A stretch of DNA of 64,000 nucleotides from Arabiibacter massiliensis (lineage in GTDB: Bacteria > Actinomycetota > Coriobacteriia > Coriobacteriales > Eggerthellaceae), in assembly GCF_900169505.1 (NCBI RefSeq), contig NZ_LT827021.1, positions 2,323,223 to 2,387,222 of the forward strand, read 5' to 3'. How positions within the stretch are numbered: position 1 is the stretch's first letter; every line of letters begins with the position of its first letter. Under the pieces are notes generated by a model, which saw nothing but the letters and a program-made list of their open reading frames with translations, had not been told where the DNA came from and did not search any database. The position numbers and the translations under genes are program-made. Shown one piece after another: positions 10,718 through 18,261 of the stretch.

Positions 10718-10752
10718 TGGCATAAAAGGGGACAGTCCCCTTTTATGCCATT
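10716..10752. terminator. GGGGACAGTCCCC hairpin repeat, copy 2 (shared by convergent genes)
   Basis: A perfect palindrome with 18-nt arms (AATGGCATAAAAGGGGAC) around a central A. It contains the TAA of the nitrilase gene on one strand and the TAA of the Crp-like gene on the other, so it is a bidirectional terminator built into both gene ends. Confidence 0.78.
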
Positions 10753-11252
10753 CGAGCTATTGCTTCGAGCTTCTCCACGTCCAGGACGTGGATGCAGTTG
10801 CGCCGCTTCTCGATGACGCCTTGGGCATGCAGGCGCGAAAGCGCGGTCGACACGGAATTGCGGCTGATGCCCAGCATGTCGGCCAGCGCGACGTTGCTGT
10901 ACGGCAAAAGCGCGGGATCGCCGTCGCCTTGCCGCTCCTGCACGAGCTCGGCCAAAAGCATCGGCACGCGCTGGCTCGTCGCGTAGAACGACGAGTTCAG
11001 CACCTCCTTCGTCTGCATCGAGAGCAGCCCGAACAGGTAGCGTACCGTGCGGTCGGCGAACTCGGGGCAGCCGTGCAGCAGCTTGAAGAACGACTCCTTG
11101 GGGATGGCCAGGACGCAGCAGTCCTCGCAGCAGCGCGCCGACGTCATGGGCAGGCAGTTGTCGCGCAGGATGTGGAACCCGAAGAACGAGCCGGCCTTGT
11201 AGCGGTCGATCACCTTCATGCGTCCCGCCGCGTCGACGCGGAAGCACTCCAC
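10743..11252 (-). CDS. Crp/Fnr-family regulator, short form lacking the start of the sensor domain
   Basis: A transcription factor with a Crp-type helix-turn-helix at the C-terminus (NVALADMLGISRNSVSTALS, then RLHAQGVIEKRR). It has only the later strands of the cyclic-nucleotide/Fnr sensor fold (CFRVDAAGRMKVIDRYKAGS and FFGFHILRDN). Cysteines cluster in SARCCEDCCVLAI. I chose GTG 11252 because AGGGGAAGG lies just upstream and a TATACT -10 box sits at 11,300-11,295 on this strand. The frame also stays open to an ATG at 11,366, but those residues do not look like the missing domain. At 169 aa it is about 50-60 residues shorter than usual, so it may be a decayed or specialised form. A parS palindrome lies upstream. 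Confidence 0.65.
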   Translation of the reverse strand: MECFRVDAAGRMKVIDRYKAGSFFGFHILRDNCLPMTSARCCEDCCVLAIPKESFFKLLHGCPEFADRTVRYLFGLLSMQTKEVLNSSFYATSQRVPMLLAELVQERQGDGDPALLPYSNVALADMLGISRNSVSTALSRLHAQGVIEKRRNCIHVLDVEKLEAIARMA

Positions 11253-11294
11253 CGAGCCTTCCCCTTGCTTCCCCCTCGCATTGGCGATGCCGAC

Positions 11295-11300
11295 AGTATA
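11295..11300 (-). promoter_or_regulatory. -10 box for the Crp-like gene
   Basis: TATACT on the minus strand, about 43 bp before GTG 11252, giving a leader of about 36 nt. No good -35 is visible at the expected distance. Confidence 0.4.
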
Positions 11301-11363
11301 GGAAGCCGACGGCGATACTTCTGCCCAGCCCGTGCACAAAGCCGCGCCCAAACTTGTGCGCAA

Positions 11364-11409
11364 CAAGAAAGCTCCCGCTGTTTCACGTGAAACAGCGGGA
11401 GCTTTCTTG
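11364..11409. terminator. 46-bp perfect palindrome with parS site 3 at its centre
   Basis: The core TGTTTCACGTGAAACA (11,379-11,394) is extended on both sides by CAAGAAAGCTCCCGC and its exact complement, giving 23-nt arms with no mismatch. In RNA this would be a strong GC stem ending in a short pyrimidine-rich tail (GAGCTTTCTTG), like an actinobacterial terminator. The same DNA is thus a ParB site and a possible bidirectional terminator. Confidence 0.75.
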
Positions 11410-11429
11410 CAAGTCGATGGTGCGAAACT

Positions 11430-11583
11430 TTGTACATCGGCTTTTCAACATTGTACTTTTGAAGCAAACTTTGTACTTCAACTTGAAAGAATCACACTTT
11501 TTCATCGAGTTTTGTACTTTCGCTTTCGAGTATTGTACTTTTAGCTTCAGTATTGTACTTTTACTGTACGAGTATCGTACTTT
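11430..11583 (+). promoter_or_regulatory. Iteron-like TTGTACTTT array upstream of the second AlbA_2 gene
   Basis: TTGTAC(TTT) units start at 11430, 11451, 11471, 11512, 11533 and 11553, with TCGTACTTTT at 11575. A degraded unit (TCACACTTT) at 11492 fills the only gap. Steps are 21, 20, 21, 20, 21, 20 and 22 bp, i.e. two helical turns, so all units face the same side of the DNA. The array ends 20 bp before the gene. It looks like the binding site of a cooperatively assembling regulator, probably the adjacent gene product. Confidence 0.7.
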
Positions 11584-11602
11584 TACTTGAGGGGGAGTTT
11601 GC

Positions 11603-13051
11603 ATGCTTGAAACGGATCTCCAACATCTGGTAGCGAACATTCAAGAAATGCAAGCGGAGATGCAAACTGTTGAAGTCAAAAAGGCGCATGACGGCTGTCC
11701 GAAGCGCCTGTTCGACACCTTGTCTTCATTCTCGAACCAAGACGAGGGAGGCGTCATCGTCTTCGGGCTCGATGAGACGAACGCATATAAGTGCGTCGGA
11801 GTGTACGACGTGCAGGATTTGCAGAAAAGCGTGACCGAGCAATGCAACCAGATGGATCCCGTCGTGCGACCGTTGTTCAGCGTGTGCAAGGTTGGCGATT
11901 CGTACGTCGTCTCTGCCGAGATTCCGGCGCTCGATCTGTCCGACCGACCCTGCTATTACAAGGGCAAGGGCAAAACGAAGGGATCGTACAAGCGCGTTGG
12001 CGAAGCGGATGAGCTTATGACGGAATATGAGATATACAGCTACGAATCCTTCCGGAAGAAATACCAGGATGATATTCGTGTCGTCCCGAACGCCGACCTC
12101 GCTTCCCTCGACGAAGGTCTGCTTGAAGAATATCTGGTGAAGCTCAAGCGCAACAAGCCGAATCTTGGCAAGTTGGATCGGGATCGCATCCTCGATTTGA
12201 TGGGCGTGACGCGCGACGGGGGCGTTTCGCTGTATGCCGAGTGGATGTTCGGGCTGTATCCGCAGGCGTTCATTCCCCAGCTCTGCATCGTCGCCGTTTC
12301 GATCCCCGGAGAAGAGATGGGCGAGACAGGGCCCGAAGGAGAGCGCTTCATCGACAACCGGCGCATCGAGGGGACGATCCCCGACATGTTGAAGGAATCG
12401 CTTGTCTTCGTGAGGGGCAACATGAAGACGAAGACGGTCATCGATCCCGCCACTGGCGAGCGTCAGGATATCCCGGAATATCCTGTGGAAGCGATCAGGG
12501 AAATCGTGCTCAACGCTCTTGTCCATCGCGATTACAGCGTGCACACCGAAGGCATGCCTATCCAAATCAGGATGTTCGCCGACCGCATCGAAGTGAGCAA
12601 TCCCGGAGGATTGTATGGACGGTTGCGCGTCGATCAGCTGGGCAAGGTGCAGCCCGACACGCGCAATCCCGCTCTCGCAACCGCGATGGAAACGCTCGGT
12701 TTAACGGAGAATCGCTATTCGGGCATTCCGACCGTTCTCAGACTCATGCGTCAAGCCGGCCTTCCGCAGCCGGAGTTCGTCGACACGCACGATTCGTTCA
12801 CGGTCGTGTTGCGCAAAGCGCCTGCCGCGCAGGCGAAAGCCGACGACACCGAGAAAGAGCCCGATCTCGCGGCGTTTTGCTCCGTGCCGCGCTCCCGTGC
12901 GGAAATAGCCGAGTTCCTCGGGCTTGCGTCCACCCCCTATGCAACTCGCGTGTACATCATGCCTGCGGTTCAGGAGGGGCGGTTGCGTATGACGATTCCC
13001 GACAAGCCGAGAAGCTCGAGGCAACGTTACGTGGCAGCAAGGCTTCCATAA
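11603..13051 (+). CDS. AlbA_2 (Schlafen-like) / HATPase_c_4 regulator, second copy
   Basis: A 482-aa paralogue of the gene at 5396-6895, similar in organisation but distinct in sequence. The N-terminal AlbA_2 domain spans about residues 15-145 (VEVKKAHDGCPKRLFDTLSS, then GGVIVFGLDE and SDRPCYYKGKGKTKGSYKRV). The HATPase_c_4-type module is at about 290-400 (VEAIREIVLNALVHRDYS, DRIEVSNPGGLYGRL). A C-terminal winged-helix-like region (RSRAEIAEFLGLASTPYATR) follows. Start ATG 11603 has GGGGGAG upstream. G+C is somewhat lower than in the flanks, hinting at acquisition. The gene stands alone between an iteron array and a parS-containing terminator. Some AlbA_2 proteins act in phage defence or as regulators; the operator-like array favours autoregulation here (inference). 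Confidence 0.8.
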   Translation: MLETDLQHLVANIQEMQAEMQTVEVKKAHDGCPKRLFDTLSSFSNQDEGGVIVFGLDETNAYKCVGVYDVQDLQKSVTEQCNQMDPVVRPLFSVCKVGDSYVVSAEIPALDLSDRPCYYKGKGKTKGSYKRVGEADELMTEYEIYSYESFRKKYQDDIRVVPNADLASLDEGLLEEYLVKLKRNKPNLGKLDRDRILDLMGVTRDGGVSLYAEWMFGLYPQAFIPQLCIVAVSIPGEEMGETGPEGERFIDNRRIEGTIPDMLKESLVFVRGNMKTKTVIDPATGERQDIPEYPVEAIREIVLNALVHRDYSVHTEGMPIQIRMFADRIEVSNPGGLYGRLRVDQLGKVQPDTRNPALATAMETLGLTENRYSGIPTVLRLMRQAGLPQPEFVDTHDSFTVVLRKAPAAQAKADDTEKEPDLAAFCSVPRSRAEIAEFLGLASTPYATRVYIMPAVQEGRLRMTIPDKPRSSRQRYVAARLP

Positions 13052-13067
13052 GGCACGCCAACGAAAA

Positions 13068-13101
13068 AGCCCCCGGTGTTTCACGTGAAACAGCGGGGGC
13101 T
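13068..13101. terminator. Terminator-like palindrome enclosing parS site 4
   Basis: parS TGTTTCACGTGAAACA at 13,077-13,092 is flanked by AGCCCCCG and CGGGGGCT with one G-G mismatch on each side of the core. It lies between two convergent genes (the second AlbA_2 gene ends at 13,051 and the permease ends at 13,130), where a bidirectional terminator is expected. Confidence 0.72.
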
Positions 13102-13129
13102 CGGATGGCGAACGGGTCGGGCAGATGCG

Positions 13130-14476
13130 CTAGAGCACCTGGTCCGTCTCAGCGAAGGCGACGATGTCCATCTTCTTCATGGCGGCGTACGCCTTCATGA
13201 TCACCCAGTACAGCACGCCGGCCAGGATGAGCGAGTTCAGGCCGGGGATGCCGATGTTCATGATGCTGGTGATCTCGCCCACCGCGAAGCCGGCGATCCA
13301 GCTCACGATGGCGAGCGGGTTCAGCTTCTCCACAGTGGCGGGCAGCATGCCCTTGGCGCGCGACTCGTCGAGCGCCGCGCGGCTGCGCTTCAGCACGAAG
13401 TAGTCAACCACCATGATGCCCGCGACGGGCGGGATGGCCACGCCGAGCAGCGAGAGGAATCCCACGAAGTAGTTGATGATGCCGATCACCGACAGGGCCG
13501 TGCCCACGATGCCGAGCGCCCACACGAGCGCGTTGCGGCTGAGCTTCTTGTTGAACAGCGCGTTGATCATCGTGGCCAGGCCGAGCGACGACGAGTACAG
13601 GTTGATGTCGTTGAGCTTCACCGTGGAGGCCACCACGATGATGACGCCGATGACGCCCGAGGTGCCCATCATGATGTCGACCACGTTCTCGGTGCCCATG
13701 GCGTGCGCCAGCAGCACGGCCAGCAGGTTCATGCCCAGCTCGCCCACGAACGTGCCGATGAGCGTCATCCAGAACACCTGCGTGCCGTTCTTCAGGAAGC
13801 GCGCGTAGTCGGGCGTGCAGATGGCGCCGGCGATGAAGCCGCCCGCCACCATCGTGGTGGCCGCGCCCAGCGTGAGCGCCGGTCCCGGAGGGGCGGTGGT
13901 CAGAAGCTCGGTGATGGTGTGGTCCTGCAGGATGATGGCCGCGGCCACCACGACAACGATCACGAACAGCGGCACGAACACGGTGGCGAAGTTCGCGATG
14001 GCCTTGATGCCGAACACCACCAGAAGCGTGATGCCGAGGCCGGTGATGATGGCCCACACGGGGTACTCGAACGCGCCGAGGAAGTCCGTGAACGGGACGA
14101 TGCTGGTCATGCCCTCGCCGAACACGGCGTTCTGCACGCCGAACCAGCCCACCATCGAGATGGCCACCACGCCGCCGAACAGCGCCGAGCCCACCTTGCC
14201 GAAGCCCGCCCAGCGCGAGAGCAGGCTGGTGGACAGGCCCTCCTTCGCGGCCGCCGTGCCGAGCGCCCAGCTGACCACCTGCAGCAGCACCGAGCCGAGC
14301 ATGGTGGCCAAGAAGGCGTCCCAGAACGTCAGGCCGTAGCCGAGCGCCGCGCCCAGCATGAGCTGGGACACGCAGCAGATCGCGCCGATCCTGATGAAAA
14401 GAATCCGCCAGAACGGCTGTTTCGCTTCATCAGGTACGCGCGACAACGAATAGTCGATGTCGTTTTCCGGAGCCAT
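13130..14476 (-). CDS. NCS1-family nucleobase/hydantoin permease (cytosine permease-like)
   Basis: A 448-aa inner-membrane protein with about 12 hydrophobic segments, matching the nucleobase-cation-symport-1 family. Supporting segments are the N-terminal SRVPDEAKQPFWRILFIRIG, GWFGVQNAVFGEG in the position of the substrate-site helix of CodB/Mhp1-type proteins, and GAICTPDYARFLKNG, a well conserved NCS1 motif. Members import cytosine, purines, allantoin or hydantoins with H+ or Na+. Near a hydantoinase locus, uptake of a hydantoin- or pyrimidine-type compound is plausible, although the second AlbA_2 gene lies between. Start ATG 14476 has GAAAGGAC upstream. A TATAAT box and an RBS-adjacent hairpin precede it. 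Confidence 0.85.
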   Translation of the reverse strand: MAPENDIDYSLSRVPDEAKQPFWRILFIRIGAICCVSQLMLGAALGYGLTFWDAFLATMLGSVLLQVVSWALGTAAAKEGLSTSLLSRWAGFGKVGSALFGGVVAISMVGWFGVQNAVFGEGMTSIVPFTDFLGAFEYPVWAIITGLGITLLVVFGIKAIANFATVFVPLFVIVVVVAAAIILQDHTITELLTTAPPGPALTLGAATTMVAGGFIAGAICTPDYARFLKNGTQVFWMTLIGTFVGELGMNLLAVLLAHAMGTENVVDIMMGTSGVIGVIIVVASTVKLNDINLYSSSLGLATMINALFNKKLSRNALVWALGIVGTALSVIGIINYFVGFLSLLGVAIPPVAGIMVVDYFVLKRSRAALDESRAKGMLPATVEKLNPLAIVSWIAGFAVGEITSIMNIGIPGLNSLILAGVLYWVIMKAYAAMKKMDIVAFAETDQVL

Positions 14477-14491
14477 GATTGTCCTTTCTCC

Positions 14492-14580
14492 CCTGCGGCG
14501 TCGCCCGCAGGCCGATCCCCCTCGCGGCGTTTTCTCCTCGACGTCGCGGCCTTGCAGCAAGCAAGATGGAGGGGATTATA
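14492..14580 (-). promoter_or_regulatory. Promoter and leader hairpin of the NCS1 permease
   Basis: On the minus strand a TATAAT -10 box lies at 14,580-14,575, followed by a leader of about 90 nt. At its end, CCTGCGG (14,511-14,505) pairs with CCGCAGG (14,498-14,492) across a 6-nt loop, only a few bases before the ribosome-binding site. It could modulate translation; no known riboswitch is recognised. Confidence 0.4.
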
Positions 14581-14784
14581 CCGTGCGCGCGGCTCTTTCG
14601 TGACGACGTGGGGAAAGTTTCATTGGGGAGAAACCATCGAAGGGGCCGAGCGGCTGCCTCGGTCGGTCTGCGGCGAGCGCGCCTCTGCCCCCGCGCCCTC
14701 GCCCCCGCGCGCCGGGTTGGGGACTTCTGGAGTGTTGACAAGCCGCCCGTATCGGAGAACGGCCGTTTGTACTAGAATACCCGC

Positions 14785-14922
14785 ATGCGAAAAAAGCCGC
14801 AGAACATCCGACAGTCGCTCGAGGCTCCGCTCATGGGGTTCGGCATCGTGCTGCTCTCGCTGGGGTGCTTCCTGCTGGCGCTGTGGGCGCTCATCATCAT
14901 CGTGAGGGTCGTGCTGGGTTGA
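14785..14922 (+). CDS. Small membrane protein (45 aa)
   Basis: A short open frame encoding MRKKPQNIRQSLEAPLMG followed by one clear membrane segment (about residues 19-44, FGIVLLSLGCFLLALWALII). The positive N-terminus suggests an N-in orientation. A TAGAAT -10-like box ends seven bases before the ATG and there is no Shine-Dalgarno sequence, so it may be translated from a leaderless mRNA. It sits 56 bp upstream of trkH on the same strand. Function unknown; association with the potassium transporter is only positional. Confidence 0.5.
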   Translation: MRKKPQNIRQSLEAPLMGFGIVLLSLGCFLLALWALIIIVRVVLG

Positions 14923-14978
14923 GTCCGATCGTCGAAAACGCCGCTTCGGCCGGCGCGGGACAGGGGTAGGGCGCATCC

Positions 14979-16499
14979 ATGTGGCAGCGGTTCACATTGT
15001 ACGATGTGCGGGTCATCGGCCATTACCTCGGCGTGCTCGTGCTGTTCTCCACGTTCGCCCTCGTCGTGCCGTTCGTGACGGCCGTCGCTTGCGGCGAGTG
15101 GAGGCCGGCCGGCCATTACCTTCTGACCATCGGCATCTCCCTCATCGTGGGGTCGGCCCTGCGCTTCTTGCGCGTCGAGCCGGGCCGCCTCAACAGGCAG
15201 CAGGCGCTCGCCGTCACCGGTCTCGCCTGGATCGTGCTCGCCTTCGTCGCCGCCGTGCCCCTGCATCTCTCCGGGCACTACGCCACCTACCTTGACGCGC
15301 TGTTCGACGGCGTGTCGGGCATGACCACGACGGGCGCGAGCGTCATCCTCGACCTCGACCACCTGTCGAACGCCGACAACATGTGGCGGTTCATGACCCA
15401 CCTCATCGGCGGTTTGGGACTCATCGTGGTGGCGCTGTCGTTCGGCCTGTTCGGCAAGCGCGCCGGCGCGAGCCTGTACATGTCCGAGGGGCGCAGCGAG
15501 CACGTGGTGCCCAACGTCGTGCAGACCACCCAGTTCATCGCGAAGATAGCCATGGGTTTCATCCTCATCGTCGCGCTCGTCCTCACGGGGCTGTGCCTCT
15601 TCCTCGGCATGGAGCCGCTGCGCGCCGTGCTGCACGCCCTGTGGCTCGCCATCTCGGGCTTCACCACCGGCGGCTTCACGCCCATGAGCCAAAGCGTCAT
15701 GTACTACCACTCCTTCCCCGTCGAGGTGGTGCTCATGCTGCTCATGCTCATGGGCTCCATCAACTTCGTGCTGCACTCCGAGGTGTGGAAGGGCCGCGTC
15801 GCCATCTTCTTCCGCGACCTCGAGATCCGCACGATGGTCGTGTGGCTCGCGGTGGTGACGTGCGTGTTCGCGGCCTCGCTCAGCGCAAGCGGCGAGTTCT
15901 CCAACCTTCCCACCATGCTGCGGCGCGGCCTGTTCATGGTGATCTCGGCGTTCTCCACCACCGGCTTCCAGAACATCACCACCAACCAGCTGACCACGCT
16001 GCTCGGGTCGGGCGCGTTTCTGGTGCTGGCCATGCTCATGGCGGTGGGCGGCAGCGGCGGGTCCACCTCGGGCGGCATCAAGTTCAACCGCATGGGCCTC
16101 ATCGCGAAGTCCATGGTGTCCACCATCAAGCAGGCGCTCGCTCCCGACACGGCCCGCGTGGTCGTGGCGTACAACCACGTGGGGCGGCGCATCCTCTCGC
16201 CCGAGATCGTGAAAGAGGCCATGACGGTGTTCGTCCTGTACGTCATCACGTACGCGGTGGGCGCCCTCGTGGGCATCGCGCACGGGTTCGAGGCGGCGCC
16301 GGCCATCTTCGAGTCGGTGTCGATGGCCAGCAACGGCGGCATCGTCTCGACGCTCGCGACGTCCGGCATGCCCGTGACGCTGGAGGTGTTCTACATCCTG
16401 CAGATGTGGGCCGGCCGTCTGGAGTTCGTGACGCTTATCGCGCTCGTGGTGGAGATCATCGTGTCACTCAATCTGAAAAGGCGGGTGTCGAAGGGATGA
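14979..16499 (+). CDS. trkH: TrkH/KtrB-family potassium uptake membrane subunit
   Basis: A 506-aa K+ translocating subunit with the four membrane-pore-membrane repeats of the TrkH/KtrB family. Pore-loop signatures are visible: DGVSGMTTTGASV, AISGFTTGGFTPM, ISAFSTTGFQNI and SVSMASNGGIVST, each with the filter-type glycine. VGGSGGSTSGGIKFNRMGL, a conserved cytoplasmic turn, precedes the last repeat. The transporter normally needs a cytoplasmic TrkA/KtrA RCK partner; none is encoded nearby. The stop overlaps the next start (ATGA, 16,496-16,499), coupling it to an exported OB-fold-like membrane protein. Confidence 0.93.
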   Translation: MWQRFTLYDVRVIGHYLGVLVLFSTFALVVPFVTAVACGEWRPAGHYLLTIGISLIVGSALRFLRVEPGRLNRQQALAVTGLAWIVLAFVAAVPLHLSGHYATYLDALFDGVSGMTTTGASVILDLDHLSNADNMWRFMTHLIGGLGLIVVALSFGLFGKRAGASLYMSEGRSEHVVPNVVQTTQFIAKIAMGFILIVALVLTGLCLFLGMEPLRAVLHALWLAISGFTTGGFTPMSQSVMYYHSFPVEVVLMLLMLMGSINFVLHSEVWKGRVAIFFRDLEIRTMVVWLAVVTCVFAASLSASGEFSNLPTMLRRGLFMVISAFSTTGFQNITTNQLTTLLGSGAFLVLAMLMAVGGSGGSTSGGIKFNRMGLIAKSMVSTIKQALAPDTARVVVAYNHVGRRILSPEIVKEAMTVFVLYVITYAVGALVGIAHGFEAAPAIFESVSMASNGGIVSTLATSGMPVTLEVFYILQMWAGRLEFVTLIALVVEIIVSLNLKRRVSKG

Positions 16500-17113
16500 C
16501 CTGGCTATTCGCACGCATAGCGCCCCGCTTCGCCCGTGCCGCGCTTGTCGCGGCCGCGTTGGCGGCCGGGCTGGCGCTCGCGCCGACGGTGTTCGCCGAC
16601 GAGCCCGTCGATCAGCCCGCCGCGCAGGACGACAACGCGGTGAACACCCAGCAGCTGCCCGACAGCTCGTTCATCTACGACACGTCCATATCCGATCTGA
16701 GCAGCGCGGACACCTACTACGACAACCAGACGGTGCAGGTGGTGGGCGAAGCCGTCGGCGACAGCATCCGCTCGGGGCTGGGCAACCGCCACCGGTGGAT
16801 CACGCTGTCGGCCGAGGGCGACTCGTCCACGCTCTCGGTGTACATGACCGCCGAGCAGGCCGCGAAAATCGACGCGTTCGGCAAGTACGGCACGCGCGGC
16901 ACCACGCTGCAAGTGCGCGGGACGTTCCATCTCGTCTGCCCCGACCATGAGGGGCTCTCCGACCTCCACGCCGAGGTGGTGACGGCGGTCGCGCCCGGCG
17001 AGCATCGCGAGGACGTGTTCGATTTCAACGACTTCGTCCCCGGCATCGCGGCGGTGGCGGTGGGGCTTATCATGCTCGGGGTGTTCTACTGGCTGCGCGA
17101 GCGGCAGCGTTAG
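16496..17113 (+). CDS. Exported membrane-anchored protein with an OB-fold-like domain
   Basis: A 205-aa protein with an N-terminal signal sequence (FARAALVAAALAAGLALAPT, cleavage probably after VFADE). An extracytoplasmic beta-rich domain follows (about 70-170: DNQTVQVVGEAVGDSIRSG, RWITLSAEG, TTLQVRGTFHLVC), resembling bacterial OB-fold/tRNA_anti-like domains. A C-terminal membrane anchor is at about 183-200 (GIAAVAVGLIMLGVFYW) with a basic tail RERQR. It overlaps trkH by ATGA, so the two are coupled; the pair may work together at the membrane. No enzymatic motif is seen. Domain assignment is by pattern only. Confidence 0.65.
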   Translation: MTWLFARIAPRFARAALVAAALAAGLALAPTVFADEPVDQPAAQDDNAVNTQQLPDSSFIYDTSISDLSSADTYYDNQTVQVVGEAVGDSIRSGLGNRHRWITLSAEGDSSTLSVYMTAEQAAKIDAFGKYGTRGTTLQVRGTFHLVCPDHEGLSDLHAEVVTAVAPGEHREDVFDFNDFVPGIAAVAVGLIMLGVFYWLRERQR

Positions 17114-17128
17114 GAAAGGGGACCGCGC

Positions 17129-18118
17129 TTGCAGAAAGGCCGGGTTGTCAAGCTTGACCGGGGGTATCCCCTCGTGCGCACGGAGTCGGGCGCGCTCGTG
17201 CGCTGCGAGCACGCCACGGCGCTGGTGAAGGGCGAGGAGGTGCGCGCGGTCATCGGCGACTTCGTGGACGTGGCGGTTCCGGAGGGGCACGACAAGGGCA
17301 TCATCGACGGCATCCGGCCGCGCACGCGCGCGTTCGTGCGCAAGGATCCCACCGAGCGAGCGCTGCCGCAGGTGCTGGCCGCCAACTTCGACCGCGTCCT
17401 CGTGGCGCAACCGCTGGCCGATGTCAACGTGCGCCGCCTGGAGCGCGAGCTGGTGCTGGCCTACGAGACGGGCGCCGAGGTGACCGTGGTGCTGACGAAG
17501 GCCGACCTCGCGGAGGACGAGGAGCATGTGGCCGAGGTGCGCGACCGCGTGCGCGCGCTCGTGGGCCCGGACGTGCAGACCCTCGTGGTGTCGGAGAACG
17601 ACCCCGCCAGCATCGAGGCCGTGCGCCAGCTGGTGCCCGAGGGGACGGTGGCCGTGCTTATCGGCAAGAGCGGCGTGGGGAAGTCGAGCATGGTGAACAT
17701 GCTGGTGGGAGCGGCCGTGCAGGAGACGACGCCCGTGCGCGAGGACGGCAAGGGCCGCCACACCACCGTGAGCCGCGAGATGGTGTCCGTGCCGGGCGGG
17801 GGCTTCATCGTGGATATGCCGGGCGTGCGGGGCCTGGGCCTCTGGGAGGCCGACGCGGGCATCGGCGCCGCGTTTTCCGACGTGGAGGAGCTGGCCGAGC
17901 AATGCCGCTTCCGCGACTGCCGCCATGTGGACGAGCCCGGATGCGCTGTGCGCGCCGCCGTGGAAGCCGGCGACCTCGGCGAGGAGCGCTATGCGTCTTA
18001 CCAGGCCCTCAAGCAGGAGACGCACGATCTGCGCGAGCGCCGCGAGGAAGCCCGCCGCATGCGCGGCGAGAAAGCGAGCGACTCCCGCAAGAAATCCAAG
18101 CCCCGCAAGAAGCGCTAG
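17129..18118 (+). CDS. rsgA: Ribosome small-subunit-dependent GTPase RsgA
   Basis: A 329-aa circularly permuted GTPase acting in late 30S ribosome maturation. The N-terminal OB domain (about 1-70, QKGRVVKLDRGYPLVRTES) is followed by G motifs in permuted order: G4 TKAD, then G1 GKSGVGKSS near residue 178, then G3 DMPG near 232. The C-terminal zinc-binding segment with Cys and His (EQCRFRDCRHVDEPGCAV) completes the family signature. A strongly basic tail (KKSKPRKKR) follows, longer than in many homologues and suited to rRNA binding. Start TTG 17129 has GGAAAGGGG upstream. The gene ends beside a dispersed repeat. Confidence 0.93.
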   Translation: MQKGRVVKLDRGYPLVRTESGALVRCEHATALVKGEEVRAVIGDFVDVAVPEGHDKGIIDGIRPRTRAFVRKDPTERALPQVLAANFDRVLVAQPLADVNVRRLERELVLAYETGAEVTVVLTKADLAEDEEHVAEVRDRVRALVGPDVQTLVVSENDPASIEAVRQLVPEGTVAVLIGKSGVGKSSMVNMLVGAAVQETTPVREDGKGRHTTVSREMVSVPGGGFIVDMPGVRGLGLWEADAGIGAAFSDVEELAEQCRFRDCRHVDEPGCAVRAAVEAGDLGEERYASYQALKQETHDLRERREEARRMRGEKASDSRKKSKPRKKR

Positions 18119-18194
18119 CGCGCAGTTTGTCATCCTGAGCGAGCGAAGCGAGTCGAAGGATCCCCCGCGGCACCAGCAAGAAGCGCTAGCGCGC
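18105..18194. repeat. Dispersed TTTGTCATCCTGAG repeat flanked by a 19-bp direct repeat
   Basis: The 42-bp repeat (18,126-18,167; TTTGTCATCCTGAGCGAGCG ... AAGGATCCCCCG) recurs at 20,647-20,688 almost base for base. Here it is bracketed by GCAAGAAGCGCTAGCGCGC at 18,105-18,123 (the end of rsgA) and again at 18,176-18,194, as if a 71-bp segment had been inserted with duplication of its target. Confidence 0.7.
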
Positions 18195-18261
18195 CGCTCC
18201 CTTGTGCTACGATGGTTCCCGGATGACGCAACCGCAACGGGGAGAGGGGCAGGGGGCGCGC

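Noticed and set aside
8156..10723. An 855-codon open frame antisense to the hydantoinase/nitrilase genes
   Set aside because: His/Val/Ala/Arg-rich translation typical of antisense GC-rich frames; three well-supported genes lie on the other strand.
11430..11583. The repeat array as a CRISPR array
   Set aside because: Units are only about 9-10 bp with ~11-bp AT-rich gaps and no cas genes nearby; the spacing fits an operator, not CRISPR.
11430..11583. The iteron-like array as a plasmid replication origin
   Set aside because: The adjacent protein is an AlbA_2/ATPase regulator, not a Rep initiator, and no DnaA boxes or other plasmid functions accompany it.
14735..14778. TTGACA (14,735) plus TAGAAT (14,773) as a promoter
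   Set aside because: The spacer is 32 bp, far from 16-18; the boxes do not form one promoter.
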